Part shown: positions 48,630 to 59,551 of the stretch, piece by piece | Position numbering within the stretch: the first letter of the stretch is position 1 | Layout: every line of letters starts with the position of its first letter | Notes under the pieces: model-generated | Database searches by the model: none | What the model was told of the DNA's origin: nothing | Seen by the model: only the letters and a program-made list of their open reading frames with translations | Assembly (NCBI GenBank): GCA_963834755.1 | Contig: CAWICQ010000012.1 | Location: 372,001 to 436,000 of the forward strand | DNA length: 64,000 nucleotides | From: Dokdonella_A sp963834755 | GTDB taxonomy: Bacteria > Pseudomonadota > Gammaproteobacteria > Xanthomonadales > Rhodanobacteraceae | Direction of reading: 5' to 3' | Translations under genes and position numbers: made by a program

Positions 48630-48974
48630 GTGTTTCCCCGTCCGTGTCGGCGTTCCCCGCGCCGGCGACCGCTTAGGGCCGCGTGCTCATTATCCAAATC
48701 GAGCGGTGTCGTTACGATAATTGGGTCATGTTTAGGCAAATGCGCGCGCGTCTGCCACGTCCGGGACGCCAAATCGTCCTTCAACTTCGTCTCAGCGACA
48801 ATTCGCAGCTAGCGGTTTTCGCGATGTGGTCAAGACCCTTGCAGAGAACCTGGATCGGGTCAATCACGATCCGAATCACCCGGCACTTCGCATCATTCGT
48901 TGCGGACAAGGTATCGCTTCATTGTCGTGTATACTGACGCGGGGGTGCTCACCGTAGCAACACGGAGAGTACCA
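48630..48974 (+). promoter_or_regulatory. Conserved leader of paralog 1
   Basis: 345 bases between the c-haem gene and paralog 1, holding their divergent promoters. A TATACT at 48930-48935 may be a -10 for the paralog, but no -35 lies at standard spacing. The sequence is nearly the same as 50236-50578 upstream of paralog 2; most differences cluster at about 48660-48715. No credible coding sequence is present. Confidence 0.45.
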
Positions 48975-49979
48975 ATGCGACCGTTGATTGGCTTTACCCT
49001 TTTCATCGCGCTCAGCTGCGCGGGCATTGCAAGCGCCACGCAAACAGTCTTCCCTTTCAAGTCCTGCGCGGCTTGCACGGCCACCCAGATGCAGACGATG
49101 GCGAAGAACGCGATGCCGCTCGGCATCGCTTTCGTCTACGACCTGACGGGACACGTCATCCGCAAGTACGACGTCTACATGGACTCCACCTGCGGGGTCC
49201 AGCCCGTCCCGCAAACGCACTCGGGCGATACACAAGACACAGGCAGTGCCGGCATCGATTGCGGCTCATTCAAAGCGGCTGACGAGATGACGCCGATCGA
49301 CTCAACCGTCCAGGCGGTATTCGACGCGCTTTATACCACCTACGCCCACAACCCGCAGTTGGCGCAGACGGGGACGGAAACGCACTACGGCGTGCCAAAC
49401 GACCCGCACACGGGTCAGCCGTTTGACCTGCAAGGCGTTGCGTGGGACTACCCCAACGCAAGCTTTCAGGACTTCATGACGGAGATGAAGTACAACCTCT
49501 CGACGCAGAACGCTGCCAACAACTTCGACCCCTACCTGGGCGACTTCCTATTCGGCTTCAAGTTCAACGGTTTCCACTTGAGTGTCATCATCACCGTTCC
49601 TCCGGGTGTCGGAGGACAGGCGAGCTGGGACCGAAACGCCACGACGACACTGAATGTCTGCACCGACGTCGGCGGAGACTGCGCGAAGTTCGAGCTGTCG
49701 GTCACGAGCTCGAATCTGGCGATCACGTTCCTCGGCATCTTCGACCATGACAACAACCTCTATCCGTCATCCAACGGCACGGCGCCGGGGAACCTGACGA
49801 ACTGGGGCTTCCGCTACGGCGGGCACAGCGGCGCAGATCATTTCGCCGACGAGATGCGCAACCACGGCGCCTACATTCCGAGCTCGGGATACTGTGGGTT
49901 CGGAACGCATCCGTTCCTCACGACGACTCGTATGAACAATCAGGTCATCTTCCAGTCCTGGAGCTGCGTGCAGAACTGA
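48975..49979 (+). CDS. Secreted protein of unknown family, tandem paralog 1
   Basis: 334 residues from the ATG at 48975 behind CGGAGAG. Signal peptide MRPLIGFTLFIALSCAGIASA. Near the mature N-terminus is a CxxC motif (KSCAACTATQMQTMAKNAMPLG), then FVYDLTGHVIRKYDVYMDSTC, several further Cys, and the C-terminal pattern HFADEMRNHGAYIPSSGYCGFGTHPFLTTT ... FQSWSC. I do not recognise the family. The Cys pattern suggests disulfides outside the cytoplasm. Six of the first 85 residues differ from paralog 2, but the middle (about 86-300) is much more divergent. The gene is divergent from the c-haem gene, and both are flanked by the duplicated segment. Confidence 0.85.
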   Translation: MRPLIGFTLFIALSCAGIASATQTVFPFKSCAACTATQMQTMAKNAMPLGIAFVYDLTGHVIRKYDVYMDSTCGVQPVPQTHSGDTQDTGSAGIDCGSFKAADEMTPIDSTVQAVFDALYTTYAHNPQLAQTGTETHYGVPNDPHTGQPFDLQGVAWDYPNASFQDFMTEMKYNLSTQNAANNFDPYLGDFLFGFKFNGFHLSVIITVPPGVGGQASWDRNATTTLNVCTDVGGDCAKFELSVTSSNLAITFLGIFDHDNNLYPSSNGTAPGNLTNWGFRYGGHSGADHFADEMRNHGAYIPSSGYCGFGTHPFLTTTRMNNQVIFQSWSCVQN

Positions 49980-50126
49980 GATGGCGACCGCTTGTGGGCC
50001 CTGAAAAAAAGGCTCGCGATCCGACATCCGGTGAAGCGGGGTTGACGCCGCACGGCGCTATCCGAATAATCGCGCGCCCCGCAGCGCGGCAGTGCGCGCA
50101 GCCTGCTGGTAGAATGCGGGGTTCCA

Positions 50127-50154
50127 CGCGCCCGTAGCTCAGTTGGATAGAGTA
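50127..50154 (+). pseudogene. 5' fragment of tRNA-Arg at the duplication junction
   Basis: 28 bases (GCGCCCGTAGCTCAGTTGGA then TAGAGTAC) match the start of tRNA-Arg(ACG) at 51737 exactly, then the sequence switches to the c-haem gene 5' end. It lacks the anticodon and T arms and cannot work as a tRNA. The upstream promoter-like region is also duplicated, so a short transcript is possible. Confidence 0.92.
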
Positions 50155-50235
50155 CGGATTCTGCAGCGGCTGCGCCGCGGCGGAGATGGCGAAACACGCG
50201 AGTATCGCGGTCGCACAGCGGCGTAGATACGACAT
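50155..50235 (-). pseudogene. Truncated 5' end of the c-haem gene
   Basis: 81 bases on the minus strand reproduce the first 27 codons (MSYLRRCATAILACFAISAAAQPLQNP) of the gene at 46455-48629, including its start at 50235, then run into the tRNA-Arg fragment. A transcript from the duplicated promoter would encode only a signal peptide plus unrelated residues. It marks the junction of the tandem duplication. Confidence 0.9.
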
Positions 50236-50578
50236 GTGTTTCCCCGTCCGTGTCGGCGTTCCCGCGCCGGCGACCGTCGCGGCCGCGTCGTCATTATCCA
50301 AATCGCACGGAGCCGTTACGATAATTGGGTCATGTTTAGGCAAGTGCGCGCGCGTCTGCCACGTCCGGGACGCCAAATCGTCCTTCAACTTCGTCTCAGC
50401 GACAATTCGCAGCTAGCGGTTTTCGCGATGTGGTCAAGACCCTTGCAGAGAACCTGGATCGGGTCAATCACGATCCGAATCACCCGGCACTTCGCATCAT
50501 TCGTTGCGGACAAGGTATCGCTTCATTGTCGTGTATGCTGACGCGGGGGTGCTCACCGTAGCAACACGGAGAGTACCA

Positions 50579-51598
50579 ATGCGACCGTTGATTGGCTTTA
50601 CCCTTTTCATCGCGCTCAGCTGCGCGGGCATTGCAAGCGCCACGCAAACGACGTTCCCCGCCAAGTCCTGTGCGGCTTGCACGGCCATCCAGATGCAGAC
50701 GATGGCGAAAAACACGATGCCCCTCGGCGTCGCTTTCGTCTACGACCTGACGGGACACGTCATCCGCAAGTACGACGTCTACATGGACTCCACCTGCGGG
50801 GGCCAGCCCGTCCCGCAAACGCACTCGGGCGATAGGCAGCAGACACGGGACGCGAGCGGTGGTGGCACTGATTGCGGCTCGTTCAAATCCGCGGACGAGA
50901 TGACGCCCGTCGATCCCGACGTGCAGGCGGTGTTCAACAACCTCTACTACACCTACGTCCACGACTATCAGCTGGCGGCGAATGGCGAAATCATCCACTA
51001 CGGCGTGCCGACTGATCCAACCCACAACCAGCCGTTCAACCTGCAGAACGTGGCCTGGGACTACCCAAACGCAAGCTACGAAGACTTCATGCGGGAGATC
51101 AACTCGATCTTTAGCGATCGAACCAGCATGAATAATTGGGATCCGGGCACAGGCGATTACTTGTTCGGCTACGAGGCGAATAGCTTCCACGTGGGCATCG
51201 TCATAAGCGTTCCGCCTGCAGTGGAGGGTCAGGTTTCCTTCGATCGCAACGGCACCATCCATGTGAGCATCTGCACGGACAATGCAGGTAGTCCTGGTGA
51301 CTGTGCCAAGCTAGACATTACTGTGCAGAGCGGAAACGTCAGCATTACCTTCAGGGGCATCTTCAACAAGGACAACGACATCTATCCTTCGGCCAATGGA
51401 ACAGCGCCGGGCAACCTTTCGCAGTGGCCCTTCCGCAGAGGCAATGGAAGCGCGGATCATTTCGCCGATGAGATGCGCAACCACGGGGTCTACATTCCAA
51501 GCTCGGGCTATTGTTCACCAGGGACGCATCCATTCCTGACCACCACGCGTCAGAATAACCAAATCATGTTCCAGGTTTGGAGCTGCGAGCAGAACTGA
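50579..51598 (+). CDS. Secreted protein of unknown family, tandem paralog 2
   Basis: 339 residues from the ATG at 50579 with the same ribosome-binding site and the same signal peptide as paralog 1. CxxC (KSCAACTAIQMQ) and FVYDLTGHVIRKYDVYMDSTC are kept. The core differs: for example DRTSMNNWDPGTGDYLFGYEANSFHVGIVISVPP versus NAANNFDPYLGDFLFGFKFNGFHLSVIITVPP. The end (HFADEMRNHGVYIPSSGYC ... WSCEQN) is again close. All Cys positions that can be aligned are conserved. Function unknown; probably secreted or periplasmic. A weak hairpin (GAGAAGGC ... GCCTTCTC, about 51597-51636) follows the stop. Confidence 0.85.
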   Translation: MRPLIGFTLFIALSCAGIASATQTTFPAKSCAACTAIQMQTMAKNTMPLGVAFVYDLTGHVIRKYDVYMDSTCGGQPVPQTHSGDRQQTRDASGGGTDCGSFKSADEMTPVDPDVQAVFNNLYYTYVHDYQLAANGEIIHYGVPTDPTHNQPFNLQNVAWDYPNASYEDFMREINSIFSDRTSMNNWDPGTGDYLFGYEANSFHVGIVISVPPAVEGQVSFDRNGTIHVSICTDNAGSPGDCAKLDITVQSGNVSITFRGIFNKDNDIYPSANGTAPGNLSQWPFRRGNGSADHFADEMRNHGVYIPSSGYCSPGTHPFLTTTRQNNQIMFQVWSCEQN

Positions 51599-51736
51599 GA
51601 AGGCGCGTGCCCGGCTCGCCGAGTCGGGCCTTCTCTAGGCTGAAGCGGGGTTGACGCCGCACGGCGCTATCCGAATAATCGCGCGCCCCGCAGCGCGGCA
51701 GTGCGCGCGGCCTGCTGCTAGAATGCGGGGTTCCAC

Positions 51737-51813
51737 GCGCCCGTAGCTCAGTTGGATAGAGTACCAGGCTACGAACTTGGTGGTCGGGAGTTCGAATCTC
51801 TCCGGGCGCGCCA
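51737..51813 (+). tRNA. tRNA-Arg(ACG)
   Basis: 77 nt, acceptor GCGCCCG with CGGGCGC, discriminator G, CCA encoded. The loop CTACGAA gives anticodon ACG at 51771-51773 (A34 normally becomes inosine and reads CGU/CGC/CGA). Its first 28 bases are duplicated at 50127. Confidence 0.97.
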
Positions 51814-51831
51814 ATTTGCTTGAACGTGCAG

Positions 51832-51858
51832 AGGGTGCTTCGGCACCCTTTGTTTTTG
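51832..51858 (+). terminator. Terminator with TTCG loop after tRNA-Arg(ACG)
   Basis: AGGGTGC at 51832-51838 pairs with GCACCCT at 51843-51849 around TTCG, followed by TTGTTTTT. A clean rho-independent terminator directly downstream of the tRNA. Confidence 0.88.
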
Positions 51859-51999
51859 GTCTGAAACTGTGTGAGCGAGCGACGGATTCGCTGGTGGCCA
51901 GATGTGCGCGAAGTGCCTGTCCGGATTGACGGAGAGAGGCGGCGTTCGTAGTATCTCGGCCCCTTTCGGCGCCGTTGAGCTCGGAAGGGTCAGGAGCGG

Positions 52000-52076
<77 letters not shown>

Positions 52077-52156
52077 CCTTGGCCGGCAGTGGCAGGCGGG
52101 TGGTTCAGTGCGATGCCCTTTCGGGTCGGTTTTTTCGCGACAATCCATCCGGAGAT

Positions 52157-52233
52157 GCGCCCGTAGCTCAACCGGATAGAGCATCGGCCTTCTAAGCCGA
52201 CGGTTGCAGGTTCGAGTCCTGTCGGGCGCGCCA
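52157..52233 (+). tRNA. tRNA-Arg(TCT)
   Basis: 77 nt, acceptor GCGCCCG with CGGGCGC, discriminator G, CCA encoded. The loop CTTCTAA gives anticodon TCT at 52191-52193 (reads AGA/AGG). Confidence 0.97.
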
Positions 52234-52357
52234 GTCGAGGCGATCGCCGTCGGGAATCGTGCATTCGAAGCGGCTGCGCGGTGTCCGCACCGGCAGAGGT
52301 CGAGTAGTATTTTGGCGGTTAGGCTTCGCGAAGGAGTCGCGAATCCAGGGTTCCATG

Positions 52358-52434
52358 GTGGGCGTAGCTCAGCTGGTTAGAGTACCGGATTGTGATTCCG
52401 GTTGTCGTGGGTTCGAGTCCCATCGTCCACCCCA
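52358..52434 (+). tRNA. tRNA-His(GTG)
   Basis: Acceptor GTGGGCG with CGTCCAC (one G-U pair), discriminator C and CCA. The base at 52357 is G and can serve as the G-1 that pairs with C73, the histidine identity element. The loop TTGTGAT gives anticodon GTG at 52392-52394. Confidence 0.97.
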
Positions 52435-52474
52435 TTTCGTTAGAATTGCGCGTTGATTTCCCAGCGCGGATTTC

Positions 52475-52570
52475 GCTTCTCCCGGGCGGGAGAGGTGCTT
52501 GAAGACGGATCAGGGAAGGTTTTTTCAAGATTTCCCTCACCCATTGCCTCTCCCGCAGGCGGGAGAGGGG
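52475..52570. repeat. Dispersed CTCTCCCGC-type repeat between tRNA genes
   Basis: TCTCCCGGGCGGGAGAGG near 52478 and CCTCTCCCGCAGGCGGGAGAGGG at 52548-52570 bracket a spacer that ends GATTTCCCTCACCCATTG. It is the same family as at 14961-15093 and 62188-62310. Confidence 0.8.
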
Positions 52571-52618
52571 GCGTGATCGTCGCGCGAGGGCGCGACAGCG
52601 TTACTTTATTGAAGCGGC

Positions 52619-52694
52619 GGGCCGTTAGCTCAGTTGGTAGAGCAGGAGACTCTTAATCTCTTGGTCCTAGGTTCGAGTCCTAGACGGCCCACCA
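52619..52694 (+). tRNA. tRNA-Lys(CTT)
   Basis: 76 nt, acceptor GGGCCGT with ACGGCCC, discriminator A, CCA encoded. The loop CTCTTAA gives anticodon CTT at 52652-52654. Confidence 0.97.
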
Positions 52695-52744
52695 TTTTTC
52701 ACCGCGATCCAACTCGGGAGCCGCGATCTTAAAAGCCTCGCAGG

Positions 52745-52829
52745 GCGAAAGTGGCGGAACTGGTAGACGCGCTGGATTTAGGTTCCAGTGGGGTGACCCG
52801 TGAGAGTTCGAGTCTCTCCTTTCGCACCA
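52745..52829 (+). tRNA. tRNA-Leu(TAG)
   Basis: 85 nt with a long variable arm, acceptor GCGAAAG with CTTTCGC, discriminator A, CCA encoded. The loop TTTAGGT gives anticodon TAG at 52779-52781. It directly precedes tig. Confidence 0.97.
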
Positions 52830-53002
52830 CGTTTGATTAAGAGCCACCTATCCTGATCCCGCTGCGTCTGGCCTCGATCAAGCGAAAAAGCCAACGAATT
52901 CGGCCCGATCTCCATTCTCAATACACACCATTCCATACTTAAAGCACAGACGAGCCGCGGAACGGACCCCGCAGCCCTTGAAGGAAAGACTGAGGATTCA
53001 CC

Positions 53003-54280
53003 ATGCAGGTTTCGATCGAAAACGTCGGCAAACTCGGACGCAAGCTCACCGTGCGCTTGCCCGCGCAGGGGCTCGAAGACAAGGTCCGCACGCGCATCCA
53101 GGAAATGGGTCGCAGCGCGCGCTTGAAGGGTTTCCGTCCCGGCAAGGTGCCGACGAAGGTCATCGAGCAGCGTTTCGGCCGCCAGATCCGCAATGAAGCG
53201 TTGTCCGAGATGATCGGTTCGAGCTTCCAGGAAGCGGTCAGCCAGGAAAAGCTGCGTCCGGCCGTGCAGCCGGCGATCCAGACGACCGGCACGCCGACCA
53301 ACGGCGAAATCGAATACACGGCGACGTTCGAAGTCATGCCCGAAATCGGCACGATCGAAATCGGCGGCCTGGAGATCGTGAAGCCGACCGCCTCGGTCGG
53401 CGACGCGGACATCGATACCATGATCGAGACGCTGCGCCAGCAGCGCCGCAGCTTCGTTCCGGTGGAACGCGCGGCGCATGGCGGCGACATGGTGCTGTTC
53501 GAGTACGCCGCGCAAGCCGATGGCGTGCGCCATCCCGAAACCGGGTTCGAGCGCGTCGGCGCGATTCTCGGCTCGGGCGCGTTCCTCGCCGAGATCGAGA
53601 ACAAGCTGATCGGCCACAAGACCGGCGATGACTTCAGCGTCGATGTTGCATACCCGACGAATTTCCGCGATCTCGCGCTGGCGGGCAAGAATGCCAGCAC
53701 CGAGATCAAGATCGTGCGCGTACAGGAGCCGCATCTTCCCGAAGTCGACGAAGCCTTCGCAGCGAGCTTCGGCATCAAGGAAGGCGGCCTCGCGCAATTC
53801 CGCGAGGACGTGCGCGCCAACCTCGAACGCGAGCTCAAGGGTGTTTTGATGGGTCGGCTCAAGGCGACCACGGCCGAAAAGCTCGTCGATGCGTATCCAG
53901 AAATCGACCTGCCGCAGTCGATGATCGAAAACGACGCGCGCGCGCTGGCGCGTCAGGCCAACGCTCCGGGCGACGATGCGTTCATCGCGTACCTACCCGC
54001 AGCACGCAAGCGCGTCGCCGCCGGCTTCCTGCTCGCCGAACTGGGTCGCCAGAACGACGTGCGCCTGGATTCGCGCCGTGTCAGCGAGGCATTGGCGATG
54101 ATCGCCTCGACCTACGAAGAGCCCGAGAAGGTCGTTGAACTTTACACGCGCGATCCCCAGCTCATGCAGGGCCTGCAGAGTCGCGTGCTCGAAGACCAGG
54201 TTGTCGAATGGGTCGCCGAGCACGCCAAGCTCACCGAACAGCAGTTAAGCTTCAATGAAGTCATGCGTCCCGGTGTTTGA
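53003..54280 (+). CDS. tig: Trigger factor
   Basis: 425 residues. The ribosome-binding N-terminal domain carries the signature GRSARLKGFRPGKVPTKVIEQRFG. The FKBP-type isomerase domain is at about 150-245 (AHGGDMVLFEYAAQADG ... FLAEIENKLIGHKTGDDFSVDVAYPTNF) and the helical C-terminal domain follows. Trigger factor binds nascent chains at the ribosome exit. tig-clpP-clpX-lon is a strongly conserved order. Confidence 0.96.
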   Translation: MQVSIENVGKLGRKLTVRLPAQGLEDKVRTRIQEMGRSARLKGFRPGKVPTKVIEQRFGRQIRNEALSEMIGSSFQEAVSQEKLRPAVQPAIQTTGTPTNGEIEYTATFEVMPEIGTIEIGGLEIVKPTASVGDADIDTMIETLRQQRRSFVPVERAAHGGDMVLFEYAAQADGVRHPETGFERVGAILGSGAFLAEIENKLIGHKTGDDFSVDVAYPTNFRDLALAGKNASTEIKIVRVQEPHLPEVDEAFAASFGIKEGGLAQFREDVRANLERELKGVLMGRLKATTAEKLVDAYPEIDLPQSMIENDARALARQANAPGDDAFIAYLPAARKRVAAGFLLAELGRQNDVRLDSRRVSEALAMIASTYEEPEKVVELYTRDPQLMQGLQSRVLEDQVVEWVAEHAKLTEQQLSFNEVMRPGV

Positions 54281-54305
54281 AACGCCGCCGGCGCGGGAGA
54301 TGTCG

Positions 54306-54941
54306 ATGTCGAATCAGCAAGCACCTCAAGGTCTCAATCTCGTTCCCGTCGTCGTCGAGCAGACCTCGCGTGGCGAGCGCGCCTACGACATCTATTCGCG
54401 CCTGCTCAAGGAGCGCGTGATCTTCCTGGTCGGACCGATCGACGATTACGTCGCCAACGTCGTCGTTGCGCAGCTCCTGTTCCTGGAGTCCGAAAATCCG
54501 GACAAGGACATCAATCTTTACATCAACAGCCCGGGCGGCTCGGTCAGCGCCGGTCTGGCGGTCTACGACACGATGCAGTTCCTGAAGCCCGATGTCAGCA
54601 CGATGTGCATCGGCCAGGCCGCCAGCATGGGTTCGCTGCTGCTCGCCGCCGGTGCCAAGGGCAAGCGCTACGCGCTGCCGCATTCGCGGATCATGATCCA
54701 CCAGCCGTGGAGCGGCGGCATCCAGGGCCAGGCCACCGATATCGACATCCACGCGCGCGAGATCATCAACACGCGTCAGCGCCTGAACGAGATCCTGTCC
54801 AAGCACACCGGCCAGCCAATCGAGCAGATTGCCCGCGACACCGATCGCGACCGCTTCATGTCGAGCGAGGACGCCCGCAACTACGGGTTGATCGACGCGG
54901 TTCTGGAAAAGAGACCGGTCGAAGCGGCCGTCGGAGCCTGA
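54306..54941 (+). CDS. clpP: ATP-dependent Clp protease, proteolytic subunit
   Basis: 211 residues from the ATG at 54306, chosen over the ATG at 54300 because the GGGAG motif lies at a better distance. Catalytic Ser107 (GQAASMGSLL), His132 (RIMIHQP) and Asp in ARDTDRDRFM match ClpP. The ring-forming serine protease degrades substrates handed over by ClpX. It lies 25 nt after tig. Confidence 0.97.
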   Translation: MSNQQAPQGLNLVPVVVEQTSRGERAYDIYSRLLKERVIFLVGPIDDYVANVVVAQLLFLESENPDKDINLYINSPGGSVSAGLAVYDTMQFLKPDVSTMCIGQAASMGSLLLAAGAKGKRYALPHSRIMIHQPWSGGIQGQATDIDIHAREIINTRQRLNEILSKHTGQPIEQIARDTDRDRFMSSEDARNYGLIDAVLEKRPVEAAVGA

Positions 54942-54983
54942 ACCGATTGATCGGTACCGATTGTTCGGTACCCATTGATCCGG
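54942..54983. repeat. Three imperfect 14-bp repeats in the clpP-clpX gap
   Basis: ACCGATTGATCGGT, ACCGATTGTTCGGT and ACCCATTGATCCGG follow one another directly after the clpP stop. The first two are near-palindromic and could form small hairpins in the clpP-clpX transcript. Confidence 0.65.
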
Positions 54984-55077
54984 CAGTGATTTTCTCCTTG
55001 CACGGGGCTGGGCCTGTAGCCCGGCCGCCGTGTGCTATTCTCAGGCCGTACCAGGCGCGATTCCTCCGAGGCGGAGC

Positions 55078-56355
55078 ATGACAGACGACCGGCAAAGCCG
55101 ATCGGGCGACAGCGGCAAAATCCTTTATTGCTCGTTTTGCGGCAAAAGCCAGCACGAAGTGCGCAAACTGATCGCCGGTCCGTCGGTGTTCATCTGCGAC
55201 GAGTGCGTCGAGCTCTGCAACGACATCATCCGCGAGGAACTCGAGGAAAAGGCGGCCGGCGCGCGCAGTCACCTGCCCAAGCCGAAGGAAATCCTCGACG
55301 TGCTCGATCAGTACGTGATCGGGCAGAACCGCGCCAAGAAGGTTCTCGCCGTCGCTGTATACAACCACTACAAGCGGTTGGAAACGCGCGGTCGCAGCGA
55401 GGAAGTCGAGCTCGCCAAATCCAACATCCTGCTCGTCGGTCCGACCGGCTCGGGCAAGACGCTGCTGGCCGATACGCTCGCGCGTCTGCTCAATGTGCCG
55501 TTCACGATCGCCGATGCGACGACCCTGACCGAAGCCGGTTACGTCGGCGAGGACGTCGAGAACATCATCCAGAAGCTCTTGCAGAAGTGCGATTACGACG
55601 TCGAGAAAGCGCAGACCGGTATCGTCTACATCGACGAGATCGACAAGATCTCGCGCAAAAGCGAAAACCCGTCGATCACGCGCGACGTCTCCGGCGAAGG
55701 CGTGCAGCAGGCGCTGCTGAAACTCATCGAAGGCACGGTCGCGTCGGTGCCGCCGCAGGGCGGACGCAAGCATCCGCAGCAGGAATTCCTGCAGGTCGAC
55801 ACGCGCAATATCCTTTTCATCGTGGGCGGCGCGTTTGCCGGTCTGGAAAAAATCATTCAGCAGCGCTCGGAAGCGGTCGGCATCGGCTTCAATGCCGAAG
55901 TGCGCAGCAAGAGCCGCAACGCGGAAATTTCCAAGCTGCTCGCAGACGTGCAGCCCGAAGACCTGATCAAGTTCGGTCTGATTCCCGAATTCGTCGGTCG
56001 ACTTCCGGTCGTCGCGACGCTGGAAGAGCTCGACGAAACCGCGCTGGTCAAGATCCTGACCGAACCGAAGAACGCGATCACCAAGCAGTTCAAGCGCCTG
56101 TTCGACATGGAAGGCGTCGAGCTCGAGTTCCGGCCCGAGGCGCTGACCGCGATCGCGCACAAGGCGCTCGCGCGCAAGACCGGCGCGCGCGGCTTGCGCA
56201 CGATCCTGGAGCAGGTGCTGCTCGACACGATGTTCGATCTGCCCTCGCTCGATCACGTGAGCAAAGTCGTCGTCGATGAGGCCGTCATCAACGGGCAGGC
56301 CGAGCCGTACCTCATCTATCGCGGCAACATGCAAACGCGGGCGGCCTCAGAGTAG
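55078..56355 (+). CDS. clpX: ATP-dependent Clp protease, ATPase subunit
   Basis: 425 residues from the ATG at 55078 behind GAGGCGGAG. The N-terminal zinc domain has CSFCGKSQ and CDECVELC. Walker A is GPTGSGKT, Walker B VYIDEIDK, the pore loop GYVGEDVE, sensor GARGLRTILE. ClpX unfolds tagged proteins and feeds them to ClpP. Confidence 0.97.
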   Translation: MTDDRQSRSGDSGKILYCSFCGKSQHEVRKLIAGPSVFICDECVELCNDIIREELEEKAAGARSHLPKPKEILDVLDQYVIGQNRAKKVLAVAVYNHYKRLETRGRSEEVELAKSNILLVGPTGSGKTLLADTLARLLNVPFTIADATTLTEAGYVGEDVENIIQKLLQKCDYDVEKAQTGIVYIDEIDKISRKSENPSITRDVSGEGVQQALLKLIEGTVASVPPQGGRKHPQQEFLQVDTRNILFIVGGAFAGLEKIIQQRSEAVGIGFNAEVRSKSRNAEISKLLADVQPEDLIKFGLIPEFVGRLPVVATLEELDETALVKILTEPKNAITKQFKRLFDMEGVELEFRPEALTAIAHKALARKTGARGLRTILEQVLLDTMFDLPSLDHVSKVVVDEAVINGQAEPYLIYRGNMQTRAASE

Positions 56356-56570
56356 ATGTCTTTGCGGCCGACATCGGAGCCGCCGCACCATGCATGGGCC
56401 GTACCTTCCGCCGCCGCCGGCGTACGGCGTCGCAACTTCGTCGATTGCCGCACGTTGACGTCGACGCGACGTGAACTGCCTTGCAATCGCAAGGCACGTC
56501 CTTACTTGACGATATGTCGGCCCAGGTACACCCTCTGGCCAAGGCCATTCATATTGCCCCGAAGAGCCCA

Positions 56571-59036
<2,466 letters not shown>

Positions 59037-59551
59037 TCGGCGCCAAAGACTGTCTGCGGCGAAATTCGTCCCGCGGCTCGCCCTTCGCTGGGCGGGCCGC
59101 AACATTCATATCTATCGGTTGCACTCATCGGTACACGAATCGAACGGCGCACGCGTCGAGTCGTCGTTTCCCGCTCGCGAGATCGAAATGAGCGGATCGC
59201 TCGCCGACCGATTCATGTAATGATCGAAAGACAGCGTTTCGGCCCTGCAATTTCTCCGCCTCCGTGTCAAGGGCGGCGGCGTGTTTTTTGCGGCCCGCGT
59301 GATGTTTCGTCGCGCGCAAACACGCGCCGCGCTTTGTGTTGCGCCCCCTGTAGGCCGCTGGTATAAAGATCGCGCCGCGATCCAGGCGACAAAGAAATGT
59401 CCGGGCGATCGCGGGGTATCGGGGCACGCATGCACGCGAACAACACATGCTCGCGAAGAGCGCAGGCTCTCGGAGAGCGCCGCTCTTGGAGAGAGCGTGC
59501 CCCGGCTCGATCCTATTCGATGCGGGTCGCTGTTCCGTGAGGGAGTCATAA
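59037..59551. other. Intergenic region before hupB with a candidate promoter
   Basis: 515 bases without a supportable gene. TTGCGC at 59339-59344 and TATAAA at 59362-59367 are separated by 17 bases and could drive hupB from about 180 nt upstream of its start. Frames on both strands are short of family features. Confidence 0.5.

Larger units (their letters stand above)
48550..50154. repeat. Tandem duplication, copy 1 (1605 bp)
   Basis: Runs from inside the 5' end of the c-haem gene, through its leader and the first paralog, to the 28th base of a tRNA-Arg gene. Copy 2 begins at the next base. The intact c-haem gene continues to the left of this copy. Flanking parts (48550-48660, 48725-49230 and 50033-50154) are almost the same as in copy 2, while the middle of the coding region differs strongly. 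Confidence 0.92.
50155..51764. repeat. Tandem duplication, copy 2 (1610 bp)
   Basis: Second copy, from the truncated c-haem 5' end to base 28 of the intact tRNA-Arg, which continues to 51813. It contains paralog 2. A single shared C at the breakpoints (48549 and 50154) is the only microhomology seen. This arrangement leaves one intact copy of each flanking gene. Confidence 0.92.

Noticed and set aside
50127..50154. Possible second tRNA-Arg
   Set aside because: Only the acceptor 5' strand and D arm are present; the anticodon and T arms are missing because of the duplication junction.
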